Source: Pseudomonadota bacterium (lineage in GTDB: Bacteria; Pseudomonadota; Alphaproteobacteria; UBA8366; JADFVY01). Taken from it: a stretch of 8,113 bases of DNA. Of this stretch, positions 1 through 6,133 are shown piece by piece. Position numbers and translations under genes: made by a program. Numbering within the stretch: the stretch's first letter is position 1; each line of letters opens with the position of its first letter. The stretch spans positions 1 through 8,113 of the forward strand of contig DAOVHN010000088.1 in NCBI GenBank assembly GCA_030671915.1, in the 5' to 3' direction. Under the pieces are notes generated by a model. It did not search any database. It saw nothing but the letters and a program-made list of their open reading frames with translations, and was not told the origin of the DNA.

Positions 1-204
1 CGAGACAATATACAACAGGACCAGCGACAAGCCGAATACGGTAACGGCCGCGACCGACCATGGGTTGGGGCTGACCATCGCCATCGCGACCATGGCAACC
101 AGCCCGGCAATGCTGAGAACAGCGCCGACACCATGGGTTATGGTGTTGGCTAGTTCCTCGGCGACGGATTGCGCCGTCGCCTCGGTCGGGTCGCGGTCGG
201 TCAT
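1..204 (-). CDS. TrhA/hemolysin III family membrane protein, N-terminal part only
   Basis: The visible 68 codons start at an ATG on the minus strand and run off the left edge of the window. The protein opens with a short polar stretch, then EELANTITHGVGAVLSIAG, which matches the first conserved block of the hemolysin III / PAQR family (E.aN..tHg.Ga). It includes the family's conserved His and leads into a first hydrophobic segment at about residues 25-43. A second hydrophobic segment begins near residue 50 and ends ...SLVLLYIVS, where the family continues into an STLYH-type motif outside the window. Family members are multi-span inner-membrane proteins, one of which (TrhA) has been tied to membrane lipid homeostasis; the name hemolysin is historical. 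A purine-rich GGAGAGGAAAGAG lies just upstream of the ATG and supports the start. The gene is divergent from the AEC transporter. Confidence 0.88.
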   Translation of the reverse strand, partial: MTDRDPTEATAQSVAEELANTITHGVGAVLSIAGLVAMVAMAMVSPNPWSVAAVTVFGLSLVLLYIVS

Positions 205-252
205 TTTTATTGCTCTTTCCTCTCCACGAACCAAGTAGCTGATTTGCCGGCG

Positions 253-291
253 CTTGTAAATTGAATGGCCCCGCGCGCCGGCCTTTACAAG
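253..291. repeat. 9-bp inverted repeat in the divergent spacer
   Basis: The arms GCTTGTAAA (252-260) and TTTACAAGC (284-292) are exact reverse complements separated by 23 bp, midway between the TrhA-like and AEC genes. The AT-rich arms stand out in GC-rich surroundings. The spacing is long for one dimer operator. On the plus strand TTGAAT (261-266) and TTTACA (284-289) are 17 bp apart, which could also be a weak promoter. Function is not established. Confidence 0.4.
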
Positions 292-328
292 CCGCCCCCG
301 ATTGACGGGACCGCATGTCCGGTGCAGG

Positions 329-345
329 GTGAAACATCGTTTCAC
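329..345. promoter_or_regulatory. Perfect 17-bp palindrome, candidate TetR-type (PsrA-like) operator
   Basis: GTGAAAC-ATC-GTTTCAC has perfect 7-bp arms around a 3-bp centre and ends 15 bp before the chosen AEC start codon. Its core GAAAC-N3-GTTTC fits the published PsrA operator pattern G/CAAAC-N2-4-GTTTG/C, bound by a TetR-family regulator in pseudomonads. A TTGACG hexamer at 302-307 could be a -35 box. A -10 at normal spacing would then fall at about 325-331, so the palindrome would overlap the -10/start-site area, as expected of a repressor site. The palindrome is seen directly; the regulator and promoter are inferred. Confidence 0.5.
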
Positions 346-360
346 ACCGATAGTCAACCG

Positions 361-1290
361 ATGCCGAACATCCTCGCCGCCCTCGCCCCGGTTTTCCTGC
401 TGATCCTGTTCGGCTGGGGCTTGCGTCGCGGCGGCTGGTTCGGCGAGGCGTTCTGGGCCGATGTGGACCGGCTGGTGTTCTATGTACTGTTCCCGGCCTA
501 TCTGGTGGTCCGCATCGCCGGGGCCGACCTGACCGGCATGCCATTGGGGCCAATGGGGCTGGGCGTTGCCGCCGGGTTGTTCGCCATGGCGGCGCTGGCC
601 TTCCTGCTGAAGCCCCTGTCGGGGCTGGACGGGCCCGGCTTCGGCGCGGCCTTCCAGGGCTGCATGCGGCCCAATATCTATGTCGGATTCGCGGCGGCAG
701 AGGCGCTGTTCGGCATCGAGGGCGGCGTGCTGGCGGCGATCGTGGTGGCGGTGGGCACGCCGCTGGTCAATGTCTTCGCGGCGATCGTGCTGACGCTGTA
801 TGGGCCCGGCGGTAACGGCGGCTGGGGAAAGGTCGCCTCGGCGCTGGCCCGCAACCCGGTGATCCTGGCGATCGCGGCCGGGCTGGCGATCAACCTGGCG
901 GGCCTGGGCCTGCCGCCGGTGGTGGACGACATGCTGGCGATCATGGCGCGCGGCACGCTGGCCATGGCGCTGCTGTCGGTCGGCGCGGGGCTGCGGTTCG
1001 AAGCGGTGCGCCGGGCCGGCCGCACGGTGCTGGCGGTAACCGCGCTGAAACTCGCCGGCCTTCCGGCGCTGACGCTGGCCGCCTGCCTGGCCTTCGGCGC
1101 CCAGGGCCTGCCACTTGCCGTCGCAGTGATGTTCGCCAGCCTGCCCAATAGCCCGACCTCATACTCGATGACCCGTCAGCTCGGCGGCGACCACCGCATG
1201 ATGGCCGCCATAATCACCGTCCAGACCCTCGCCGCCATGGCCACCATGCCGGCGGTGCTGATGCTGATGGCGCGGTTCGCGGGCGGATAG
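361..1290 (+). CDS. AEC (auxin efflux carrier) family transporter
   Basis: This 309-residue protein is the usual size for the AEC family and is almost entirely hydrophobic, consistent with about ten membrane segments in two inverted halves. It opens with ILAALAPVFLLILFGWGLRR, the typical AEC N-terminus. Other family-like blocks are FQGCMRPNIYVGF at residues 98-110, GTPLVNVFAAIV at 132-143, ALLSVGAGL at 203-211 opening the second half, and LPNSPTSYSMTRQLGGD at 261-277. AEC proteins are secondary carriers for organic anions such as malate or malonate, but the substrate cannot be read here. An in-frame ATG at 265 would add 32 residues unlike the family and would run through the palindromes, so 361 is preferred. 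No clear Shine-Dalgarno precedes 361, so translation may be leaderless or weak. The upstream palindrome suggests repressor control. Confidence 0.9.
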   Translation: MPNILAALAPVFLLILFGWGLRRGGWFGEAFWADVDRLVFYVLFPAYLVVRIAGADLTGMPLGPMGLGVAAGLFAMAALAFLLKPLSGLDGPGFGAAFQGCMRPNIYVGFAAAEALFGIEGGVLAAIVVAVGTPLVNVFAAIVLTLYGPGGNGGWGKVASALARNPVILAIAAGLAINLAGLGLPPVVDDMLAIMARGTLAMALLSVGAGLRFEAVRRAGRTVLAVTALKLAGLPALTLAACLAFGAQGLPLAVAVMFASLPNSPTSYSMTRQLGGDHRMMAAIITVQTLAAMATMPAVLMLMARFAGG

Positions 1291-1377
1291 CGCCCCGCGA
1301 TTCGACCGCAAGAATCGGGTGGCGGCGGGCGATGCATGCCGATTCAATGGGCGCCGGTTAACGGAGGATATGAGCCC

Positions 1378-1881
1378 ATGACGAATCAGCGCTTCATCGC
1401 CATGCCGTCGGAGACGGCCCGTGGATTTCGCGAGGGAATGCCCGACGCGCATGGCCAGCCGCCGGAACGGCATGTCTCGGACGGGGCGGGGAATCCCTGC
1501 CGCCATTGCCTTGACGATATAGCCGGGGGCGATCCCTTCCTCATTTTCGCCTGGCGGCCGTTCCCCGGGCCGCAGCCCTATGCCGAGACCGGGCCGATCT
1601 TCCTGCATGCGGAAGGTTGCGAACGCCATGACGAGGCGGCGGGGATGCCGGCCATGTTCCTCGAGCGCGAGCGGTTCCTGCTTCGCGGCTATGACCATGA
1701 CGACCGGATCGTATACGGCACGGGACAAATCGTGGCGCCGGCCGACCTCACCCAGGCTTCGGCGGCGCTGCTAAACCGCCCCGACATCGCCTATCTGCAT
1801 GTCCGGTCGGCGGGCTACAACTGCTACCAGTGCCGGATCGAGAGGACGCCGCTGGAGGCGATAGGGTTGGTTGGCGCTTGA
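1378..1881 (+). CDS. DUF1203 family protein
   Basis: The 167-residue product fits the DUF1203 family, whose members are small cytoplasmic proteins of unknown function. Family hallmarks are the N-terminal F.aMPSE block, NPCRHCLDDIAGGDPFLIFAWRPF at residues 39-62, and PYAETGPIFLHAEGC at 67-81. The start at 1378 is set by a GGAGG at 1363-1367, 10 nt upstream; an in-frame ATG at 1336 has no such site. Five cysteines occur, four of them in two CxxC pairs (C41/C44 and C149/C152), plus C81, which could bind a metal or be redox active, though this is inference. The gene follows the AEC gene by 87 bp and ends 2 bp from the convergent Sel1-repeat gene. There is no signal peptide or membrane segment. 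A weak hairpin at 1298-1317 (CGATTC/GAATCG) sits in the gap before it but has no T-run. Confidence 0.85.
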   Translation: MTNQRFIAMPSETARGFREGMPDAHGQPPERHVSDGAGNPCRHCLDDIAGGDPFLIFAWRPFPGPQPYAETGPIFLHAEGCERHDEAAGMPAMFLERERFLLRGYDHDDRIVYGTGQIVAPADLTQASAALLNRPDIAYLHVRSAGYNCYQCRIERTPLEAIGLVGA

Positions 1882-1883
1882 AA

Positions 1884-2333
1884 TTAGCCCGGTAACTCGA
1901 AGTCGGGCAGCGGCGCGCCGAATTCGGGCAGGTCCGCGCCGTCGATAGGCCTGATCCGTTCGGCTTCCTTTCCCCAGTGTCGACTCAAATCCGCGTTGGG
2001 CGATTTGCCGTACCCACCAGCCTCATGGATATCGCGGAGAAAACCGCAGGCGGAATATTGCCCTTCCGTCGCAGCCTGTTCGATCAAGAACATACCCTTT
2101 TCGATGTCCTCCGGGCCACCCTCGCCGTCGATCAACATCGTGCCGAGGTTCCATTTGGAATCGATATAGCCCTGCCTTACGGCCTGCAGATACCAATGTC
2201 GGGCCTCGGCCTCGTCTCGATCGCAGATGCCGTCCGCACCTGTCGCCAGAAACGCACCCATCTGATCCTGATCAAACGCGGATCCTCCGGTCGCTCTCTC
2301 ACGCAAATCCCAAATCGTTTCGCCTTCAATCAT
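1884..2333 (-). CDS. Small Sel1-repeat (SLR) protein
   Basis: The 149-residue product contains about two to three Sel1-like helical repeats. The clearest runs from residue 58 to about 92 (KWNLGTMLIDGEGGPEDIEKG... EQAATEGQ), preceded by EARHWYLQAVRQGYID at 43-58 and followed by a weaker unit at 93-124 ending LSRHWGKEAE. SLR proteins are alpha-solenoids that usually mediate protein-protein contacts; no enzyme motif is seen. There is no signal peptide, so it is probably cytoplasmic. The C-terminal tail from about residue 128 is acidic and proline-rich. An AGGGA precedes the ATG by about 7 nt, and the gene starts 18 bp after the lipoprotein stop, so the two are probably co-transcribed. By eye its base composition is less GC-rich than its neighbours, a possible hint of different ancestry. 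The partner protein is unknown. Confidence 0.8.
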   Translation of the reverse strand: MIEGETIWDLRERATGGSAFDQDQMGAFLATGADGICDRDEAEARHWYLQAVRQGYIDSKWNLGTMLIDGEGGPEDIEKGMFLIEQAATEGQYSACGFLRDIHEAGGYGKSPNADLSRHWGKEAERIRPIDGADLPEFGAPLPDFELPG

Positions 2334-2351
2334 CTTGTGATCCCTGCCATC

Positions 2352-3056
2352 TCACTGCCGCGCCAGAAATCCCACCACCTCGTCGCCGACCTCGGCCAGG
2401 GCATCCGCCAAGGCCTTCAGCTCGGCGCGGGCCTTGGTTTCGCGGAAATTGAGGTCTTCCTTGTTTTTCCTGGTCATGAAATCGCGGCTGGTGGTCACCG
2501 TGAAGGGGACGATGCCGGTGCGCACGTCCAGGATCACCGCCTCGACATTGCAGTAGGACTTGGCCTCGTCGGGCGCGAAGAAGCGGTATTTGTCGTAGGT
2601 GCGGCAGGCGGCTTGGTAGATCAGCAGCAGGTCCGCCTGATAGCGCGCGGCGGCCTCGCGGTAGTGGCCGACGGTGCGTTTCTCGGGGATCAGCAGGGTC
2701 GGCAGGTAGGACGCGTCGTAAACCCTGGGTGAGGCGCGCAGTTTGGCCACCATATCGGTCTGGATGTCCGTGCCGGTGCGCGCCAGCTCCTCGGAATAGC
2801 CGAACCAGAAGGTGCGGCCCAGCGCGATCACGCCGATGCGGTTGTGGGGCGGGGCGGTGTAGCGGTGGGCGAGGATTTTCGCGATATCCTCGGCCGACAG
2901 GATCGCCTCATCCGAGGTGAACAGCGATTGCGTCTCGCCTGCCTGGCCGCGGGCGAGGCTTTCGTAATAGACGTCGGAGCGGTCAACGGTGCTAACCGGC
3001 GCACCGCAGCCGGCGAGCGCAAGGACGGACAGCAGCGGAAATATCAACTTTTTCAT
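2352..3056 (-). CDS. Lipoprotein of unknown function
   Basis: The 234-residue protein starts MKKLIFPLLSVLALAGC, a textbook lipoprotein signal with lipobox LAGC and lipidated Cys17. Gly18 follows, and the absence of Asp at +2 favours outer-membrane sorting by the E. coli rule. The mature part has a predicted alpha/beta pattern: NRIGVIALGR at 72-81, a central helix at 95-108, YLPTLLIPE at 117-125, ADLLLIYQAACRTY at 141-154, and AVILDVRTGIVPFTVTTSR at 173-191. That layout (conserved strand, IPE motif, 'vDlLl.Y', then 'vDvrtG.ipft') recalls the rhombotarget-type lipoproteins and the CsgG/TolB-N-like fold, but this is recall, not a search. C151 and C169 could form a disulfide. A GGGGG lies 8 nt before the ATG at 3056; an upstream in-frame TTG (3071) would spoil the signal peptide. 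It is followed after 18 bp by the Sel1-repeat gene. Confidence 0.82.
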   Translation of the reverse strand: MKKLIFPLLSVLALAGCGAPVSTVDRSDVYYESLARGQAGETQSLFTSDEAILSAEDIAKILAHRYTAPPHNRIGVIALGRTFWFGYSEELARTGTDIQTDMVAKLRASPRVYDASYLPTLLIPEKRTVGHYREAAARYQADLLLIYQAACRTYDKYRFFAPDEAKSYCNVEAVILDVRTGIVPFTVTTSRDFMTRKNKEDLNFRETKARAELKALADALAEVGDEVVGFLARQ

Positions 3057-3173
3057 AGGACAAACCCCCAAAATGCCGTTGCGGCGCGCAACAATCCGCG
3101 CGCCGCCATATGCGGCAACCTACAGGGGAATATTGGCCCGAATGGGGCAGCCGGCGCCGGGCGCTGCCGCGAC
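3057..3173. promoter_or_regulatory. Structured spacer between the PH-like and lipoprotein genes
   Basis: This 117-bp spacer lies on the minus-strand path from the PH-like gene to the lipoprotein gene. It holds a hairpin GGCAGC/GCTGCC (3146-3151 with 3163-3168) just after the PH-like stop. Further on is a 9-bp stem GCGGCGCGC/GCGCGCCGC (3081-3089 with 3098-3106, 8-nt loop). A shorter stem GCCGC-CATAT-GCGGC (3102-3116) uses part of the same right arm and would compete with it. None is followed by a good T-run in the minus direction, so these are not classical terminators. An attenuator, processing site or chance GC palindromes are all possible. Confidence 0.3.
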
Positions 3174-3563
3174 TCAGGCCGCCACGCCCAACTGGCGTCG
3201 CTTCTCGGCCCAGCCGCACAGCCAGTGCAGCGTGCTCCACAGACCGATGAAGGGCTTGCCGGGTTCCATCTGCAGGGTGAGCGTGCGGCCGTCGGCGGTC
3301 TCGATATTGAGGTCGCGCCAGAGCGACCGGTCGATCTGCCCGCGCTGCACCGAGACATGCATGTCGTGGGTGACGCGGCGCAGTTCCATGATGCCGACTT
3401 CGCTCTGGCTGACGAAGTCCTGCCAGACCAGGCGGTAATTGGTCAGCAGGCACCAGCAGCTCTCGGATTCGAAATAGGCGATGGCCGGCTTTTCGCCCTC
3501 GGAAAACCTGACCTTGTTCTCGAGCGCCCGCTGTTCGAAATCGGGCAGATTCTCGTAAAACAT
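3174..3563 (-). CDS. Small PH-like domain protein
   Basis: The 129-residue product has the pattern of a bacterial PH-like domain: LTNYRLVWQDFVSQSEVGIMELRRV at residues 40-64, matching the common 'LTn.Rliw......i.l..v' core. A strand-rich stretch follows (LWRDLNIETADGRTLTLQME at 81-100), and the end is tryptophan-rich (GLWSTLHWLCGW at 107-118). Such domains often bind lipids or proteins near membranes, but the ligand is unknown. No signal peptide is seen. Start choice is uncertain. ATG 3563 has GAGGGG about 10 nt upstream and is preferred, because the extra 24 codons from the in-frame ATG at 3635 use AGG, ACA, ATT and CGA, unlike the rest of the gene. However, the 3635 start also has GAGGGA 9 nt upstream. 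The gene precedes the lipoprotein gene on the same strand by 117 bp and probably belongs to that cluster. Confidence 0.7.
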   Translation of the reverse strand: MFYENLPDFEQRALENKVRFSEGEKPAIAYFESESCWCLLTNYRLVWQDFVSQSEVGIMELRRVTHDMHVSVQRGQIDRSLWRDLNIETADGRTLTLQMEPGKPFIGLWSTLHWLCGWAEKRRQLGVAA

Positions 3564-3865
3564 GGTGAGGCGCCCCTCGCCGCCCTTGCGGCTGAAAATG
3601 GAGACGATGGATCGCCTGCTCGCAATTGTCCTCATTTTTCAAAATCCCTCGGAAAACAATATGGTGGCGACATACCACCTGAAAATAAAATCCAATATCG
3701 CCCCAGCATGCCCGAAATCCGCTTACGAAGCGTTAATGACAACGGTTTCGGCGTGGAAAAATTCGAACCGTCGCCGCCGGGCCAGGCAGTGTCCCTCCCC
3801 CCTTGACCCGCATGTACCCGCGCGGCAAACATCCGCGGTCTTTTTCCCTGAACGGAGTATCCGCC
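3564..3865. promoter_or_regulatory. Divergent control region of the PH-like and CoA-transferase genes
   Basis: About 300 bp separate two divergent genes. The stretch 3636-3700 is AT-richer than the surroundings and probably contains the minus-strand promoter, though no convincing -35/-10 pair stands out. Inverted repeats seen are CGCTT-ACG-AAGCG at 3720-3732 and ACGGTT/AACCGT at 3742-3747 and 3766-3771. On the plus strand TTGACC (3803-3808) could be a -35 box for the CoA-transferase; the hexamer 17 bp further (CAAACA, 3826-3831) is a poor -10. GGAG at 3854-3857 is the Shine-Dalgarno of the CoA-transferase. No gene is supported here. Confidence 0.35.
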
Positions 3866-5083
3866 ATGGCCGGCGCACTGGACGGCGTTCGCATATTCGA
3901 CCTTACCCGCATTCTGGCGGGGCCGAGCTGTACCCAGATGCTGGGCGACCTGGGGGCCGACGTCATCAAGATCGAGCGGCCGCGCGCGGGCGACGACACG
4001 CGCAAATGGGGCCCGCCCTATATCAAGGACGCCGGGGGGAACGAGACCACCGAGAGCGCCTATTACCTGTCGGCCAACCGCAATAAGCGGTCGGTGACCA
4101 TCGACATCGCCATGCCAGAAGGCCAGGCGCTGGCGCGGCGTATGATCGGCCAATGCGACATCTTGGTGGAGAATTTCAAGACCGGAGATTTGAAGCGCTA
4201 TGGCCTGTCATACGACGACCTGAAAGAGCAGTTCCCCGGCCTGATCTATTGCTCGATCACCGGTTTCGGCCAGACGGGTCCCTACGCGCCCTATGCAGGC
4301 TACGATTACCTGGCCCAGTCGATGGGCGGCATCATGAGCCTGACAGGGGAGCCCGACGGCCAGCCCATGAAGGTGGGCGTCGGCATATCCGATTTGATGT
4401 GCGGCATGTATGCGGGGACCGCCATACTGGCGGCGCTGCGCCACCGCGACCGCACCGGCGAGGGCCAGTGGATCGACATGGCGCTGCTGGACGCGCAGGT
4501 GGCCTGGCTGGTCAACGAGGCGCAGAATTACCTGATTTCCGGCGAAAGGCCGCCCAGGCGCGGCAACGGCCATCCCAACATCGTGCCATACCAGGTGTTC
4601 GAGACCGCCGACGGGCATCTGGTGCTGGCCTGCGGCAACGACCGGCAGTTCCGCGAACTGTGCGACATGGCGGGCGAGGCGCATCTGGCCGACGACCCGC
4701 GCTTCGCCACGAACGACGCGCGCAGCCGCAACCGCGAGGAACTGATCCCGCTGGTTGCCGATTTCATGGGGGACAAGACCATGCAGGAATGGATGGAGGG
4801 CCTGCGCGCCCGCCAGGTGCCCTGCGCGCCGGTCAATACGGTCGACCAGGTCTTCGAGGATGCCCAGGTGAAGGCGCGTGGCATGAAGATCGAGATGCCG
4901 CACCCGCTGGCCGGCGCCGGCGCGATCCCGCTGGTCGCCAGTCCCATCAAGATGAGCGCCACCCCGCCCGAATACCGCCACGCCCCGCCGACGCTGGGCC
5001 AGCACACTGCGGAAGTGCTGGGCGAACTGCTGGAGATGGGTGAGGGGGAGATCGCGGCGTTGCGCGAGGACGGGGTCGTGTAG
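3866..5083 (+). CDS. Family III (CaiB/BaiF) CoA-transferase
   Basis: The 405-residue product is a full-length family III CoA-transferase, the family of formyl-CoA transferase, CaiB and succinyl-CoA:dicarboxylate CoA-transferases. It moves CoA between carboxylic acids through an aspartyl-CoA intermediate in the cytoplasm. Conserved blocks in order are LDGVRIFDLTRILAGP (5-20), LGADVIKIERP (29-39), YYLSANRNKRSVTID (66-80), DILVENFKTGDLKRYGL (98-114), ITGFGQTGPY (131-140) and YDYLAQSMGGIMSLTG (146-161). Then come VGVGISDLMCGMYA (170-183), in which Asp176 is the expected catalytic residue, and GEGQWIDMALLDAQ (198-211). Start 3866 is supported by GGAG 8 nt upstream; the in-frame ATG at 3803 adds 21 atypical residues. 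The acid and CoA donor cannot be assigned: no CoA ligase, dehydrogenase or hydratase gene lies nearby. An 80-bp gap separates it from the CAP lipoprotein gene. Confidence 0.93.
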   Translation: MAGALDGVRIFDLTRILAGPSCTQMLGDLGADVIKIERPRAGDDTRKWGPPYIKDAGGNETTESAYYLSANRNKRSVTIDIAMPEGQALARRMIGQCDILVENFKTGDLKRYGLSYDDLKEQFPGLIYCSITGFGQTGPYAPYAGYDYLAQSMGGIMSLTGEPDGQPMKVGVGISDLMCGMYAGTAILAALRHRDRTGEGQWIDMALLDAQVAWLVNEAQNYLISGERPPRRGNGHPNIVPYQVFETADGHLVLACGNDRQFRELCDMAGEAHLADDPRFATNDARSRNREELIPLVADFMGDKTMQEWMEGLRARQVPCAPVNTVDQVFEDAQVKARGMKIEMPHPLAGAGAIPLVASPIKMSATPPEYRHAPPTLGQHTAEVLGELLEMGEGEIAALREDGVV

Positions 5084-5163
5084 GCCCCCCCGTTATCGGT
5101 TCCTTTACCGGCTCCGCGCTACCCTCGCTCACTGCATCGCCTGTCGTCGAAGAGGGAATATCC

Positions 5164-6066
5164 ATGTCCGGAAAATTGACTGCAAGAACGCTTCTGGCTT
5201 TAGCCGTCCTGCTGCTGGCTGCTTGCGGGCCGAAGGTGGAGATTTCCGACGAGGGCAAAGTGACGGGCGCCGGGCCGAGGGCCGAGATGGTCCGCCTGAT
5301 CAACCTGCAGCGAAGCAAGGCCGGCCTTGCCCCCTTCGAGATCGATGCGAAACTGGCGAAGGCCGCCAACACCCACGCCGCGGCCATGGCGAAAAACACA
5401 TGCGTCGATTTCGATTGCGGCGGCCAGAAGACCGAAGCACGGCTTAGCGCCGCCGGCTACCGCGCCCAGGCATCGCGGTTCTATGTCAGCGCCGGCCGGC
5501 CCGCGCCCGAAGACATGATCCGCGAAATGATGTCGGAGGACTGGGGCCGCGACATGATCCTGAACCCCGGCTTCCGGCACGTCGCCGCCGGCTACGGCGA
5601 CAGCAATACCACTTACCGCCATTACTGGGCCATCGGCTTCGCCGCGCCCGCCATCGTGGACCTCGACGCGCTGGCGGCCGAGGTGGTGCGGCTGGTGAAT
5701 ATCGAGCGCGGGAAACATGGCGCACCGCCGCTGGCGATGAGCCGCGAGCTCAACGAATCCGCCCGGTTCCATGCGAATTTCATGGCCGAGAACGACTGCT
5801 TCGACCATCTCTGCCCAAACGAGCCCAATCTCGGCAAGCGCGCCCGCGATGCGGGCTATGAATGGCGCTCGGTCGCCGAGAACATCGCCGCCGGGCAAGA
5901 GGACGCGGCCGAGGCCGTGGCCAGCTGGATGACCAGCCCGGGCCACCGCAAGAACATCCTGAGCCCGCGATACAAGGAGATCGGCATCGGCTACGTACTG
6001 CTGGACCGCGACGGCGGCAAGGTCGACTTGCGGCATTACTGGGTCCAGAATTTCGGCGCGCGGTAG
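5164..6066 (+). CDS. Lipoprotein with two CAP/SCP domains, the first degenerate
   Basis: The 300-residue protein has a lipoprotein signal ending LLLAAC (lipidated Cys21) with Gly at +2, so outer-membrane placement is likely. Two CAP (SCP/PR-1-like) domains follow. The second, about residues 167-300, has every hallmark: VRLVNIERGKHGAPPL, LNESARFHANFMAENDCFDH (His215), SVAENIAAG (Glu239), WMTSPGHRKNIL (His261) and GIGYVLL. The first, about 38-160, keeps the opening helix (VRLINLQRSKAGLAPFE) and the closing RHYWAIGF but lacks the FDH, AEN and SPGHR motifs. Each domain has a C-x4-C pair in the same place (C80/C85 and C212/C217), probably a disulfide. The RHYW end is also shared, so the two halves look like an old internal duplication. 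The role of bacterial CAP proteins is mostly unknown. GAGGG at 5152-5156 sits 7 nt before the ATG. The gene lies between the CoA-transferase and the GST genes. Confidence 0.92.
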   Translation: MSGKLTARTLLALAVLLLAACGPKVEISDEGKVTGAGPRAEMVRLINLQRSKAGLAPFEIDAKLAKAANTHAAAMAKNTCVDFDCGGQKTEARLSAAGYRAQASRFYVSAGRPAPEDMIREMMSEDWGRDMILNPGFRHVAAGYGDSNTTYRHYWAIGFAAPAIVDLDALAAEVVRLVNIERGKHGAPPLAMSRELNESARFHANFMAENDCFDHLCPNEPNLGKRARDAGYEWRSVAENIAAGQEDAAEAVASWMTSPGHRKNILSPRYKEIGIGYVLLDRDGGKVDLRHYWVQNFGAR

Positions 6067-6089
6067 AGGCTCGCCAGCGCCGCGGCGCG

Positions 6090-6098
6090 TGCTATCTT
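6090..6098 (+). promoter_or_regulatory. Possible extended -10 promoter element before the GST gene
   Basis: TGCTATCTT has the TGn extension and a -10-like TATCTT, 35 bp before the GST start codon. The region 17 bp upstream (CTCGCC) is a poor -35, as can be tolerated with an extended -10. If real, the GST gene is transcribed separately from the CAP lipoprotein gene, with a leader of about 30 nt. This is a motif match only. Confidence 0.25.
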
Positions 6099-6133
6099 CC
6101 TTCGCCAACGCATAACGCCAGGGAAGGGCAGCG

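Noticed and set aside
265..360. Upstream in-frame extension of the AEC transporter from ATG 265
   Set aside because: The extra 32 residues do not resemble the family and the DNA contains the operator-like palindrome; the family-typical start is at 361.
1977..2732. Plus-strand open frame of 251 codons
   Set aside because: It lies antisense across the Sel1-repeat and lipoprotein genes, spans their junction, has no ribosome site and no family pattern; the minus-strand genes have clear signal peptide and repeat motifs.
2844..3806. Plus-strand open frame of 320 codons
   Set aside because: It runs antisense through the lipoprotein gene, a structured spacer and the PH-like gene. It is a GC-driven shadow without motifs.
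4208..5005. Minus-strand frames opposite the CoA-transferase
   Set aside because: Antisense shadows of a fully conserved CoA-transferase.
6077..6088. 12-bp self-complementary GCGCCGCGGCGC after the CAP gene
   Set aside because: It has no loop and no T-run; expected by chance in GC-rich DNA and not a terminator.
5200..6108. Minus-strand 302-codon frame opposite the CAP lipoprotein
   Set aside because: Antisense shadow; the plus strand has a lipobox, two CAP domains and a good ribosome site.
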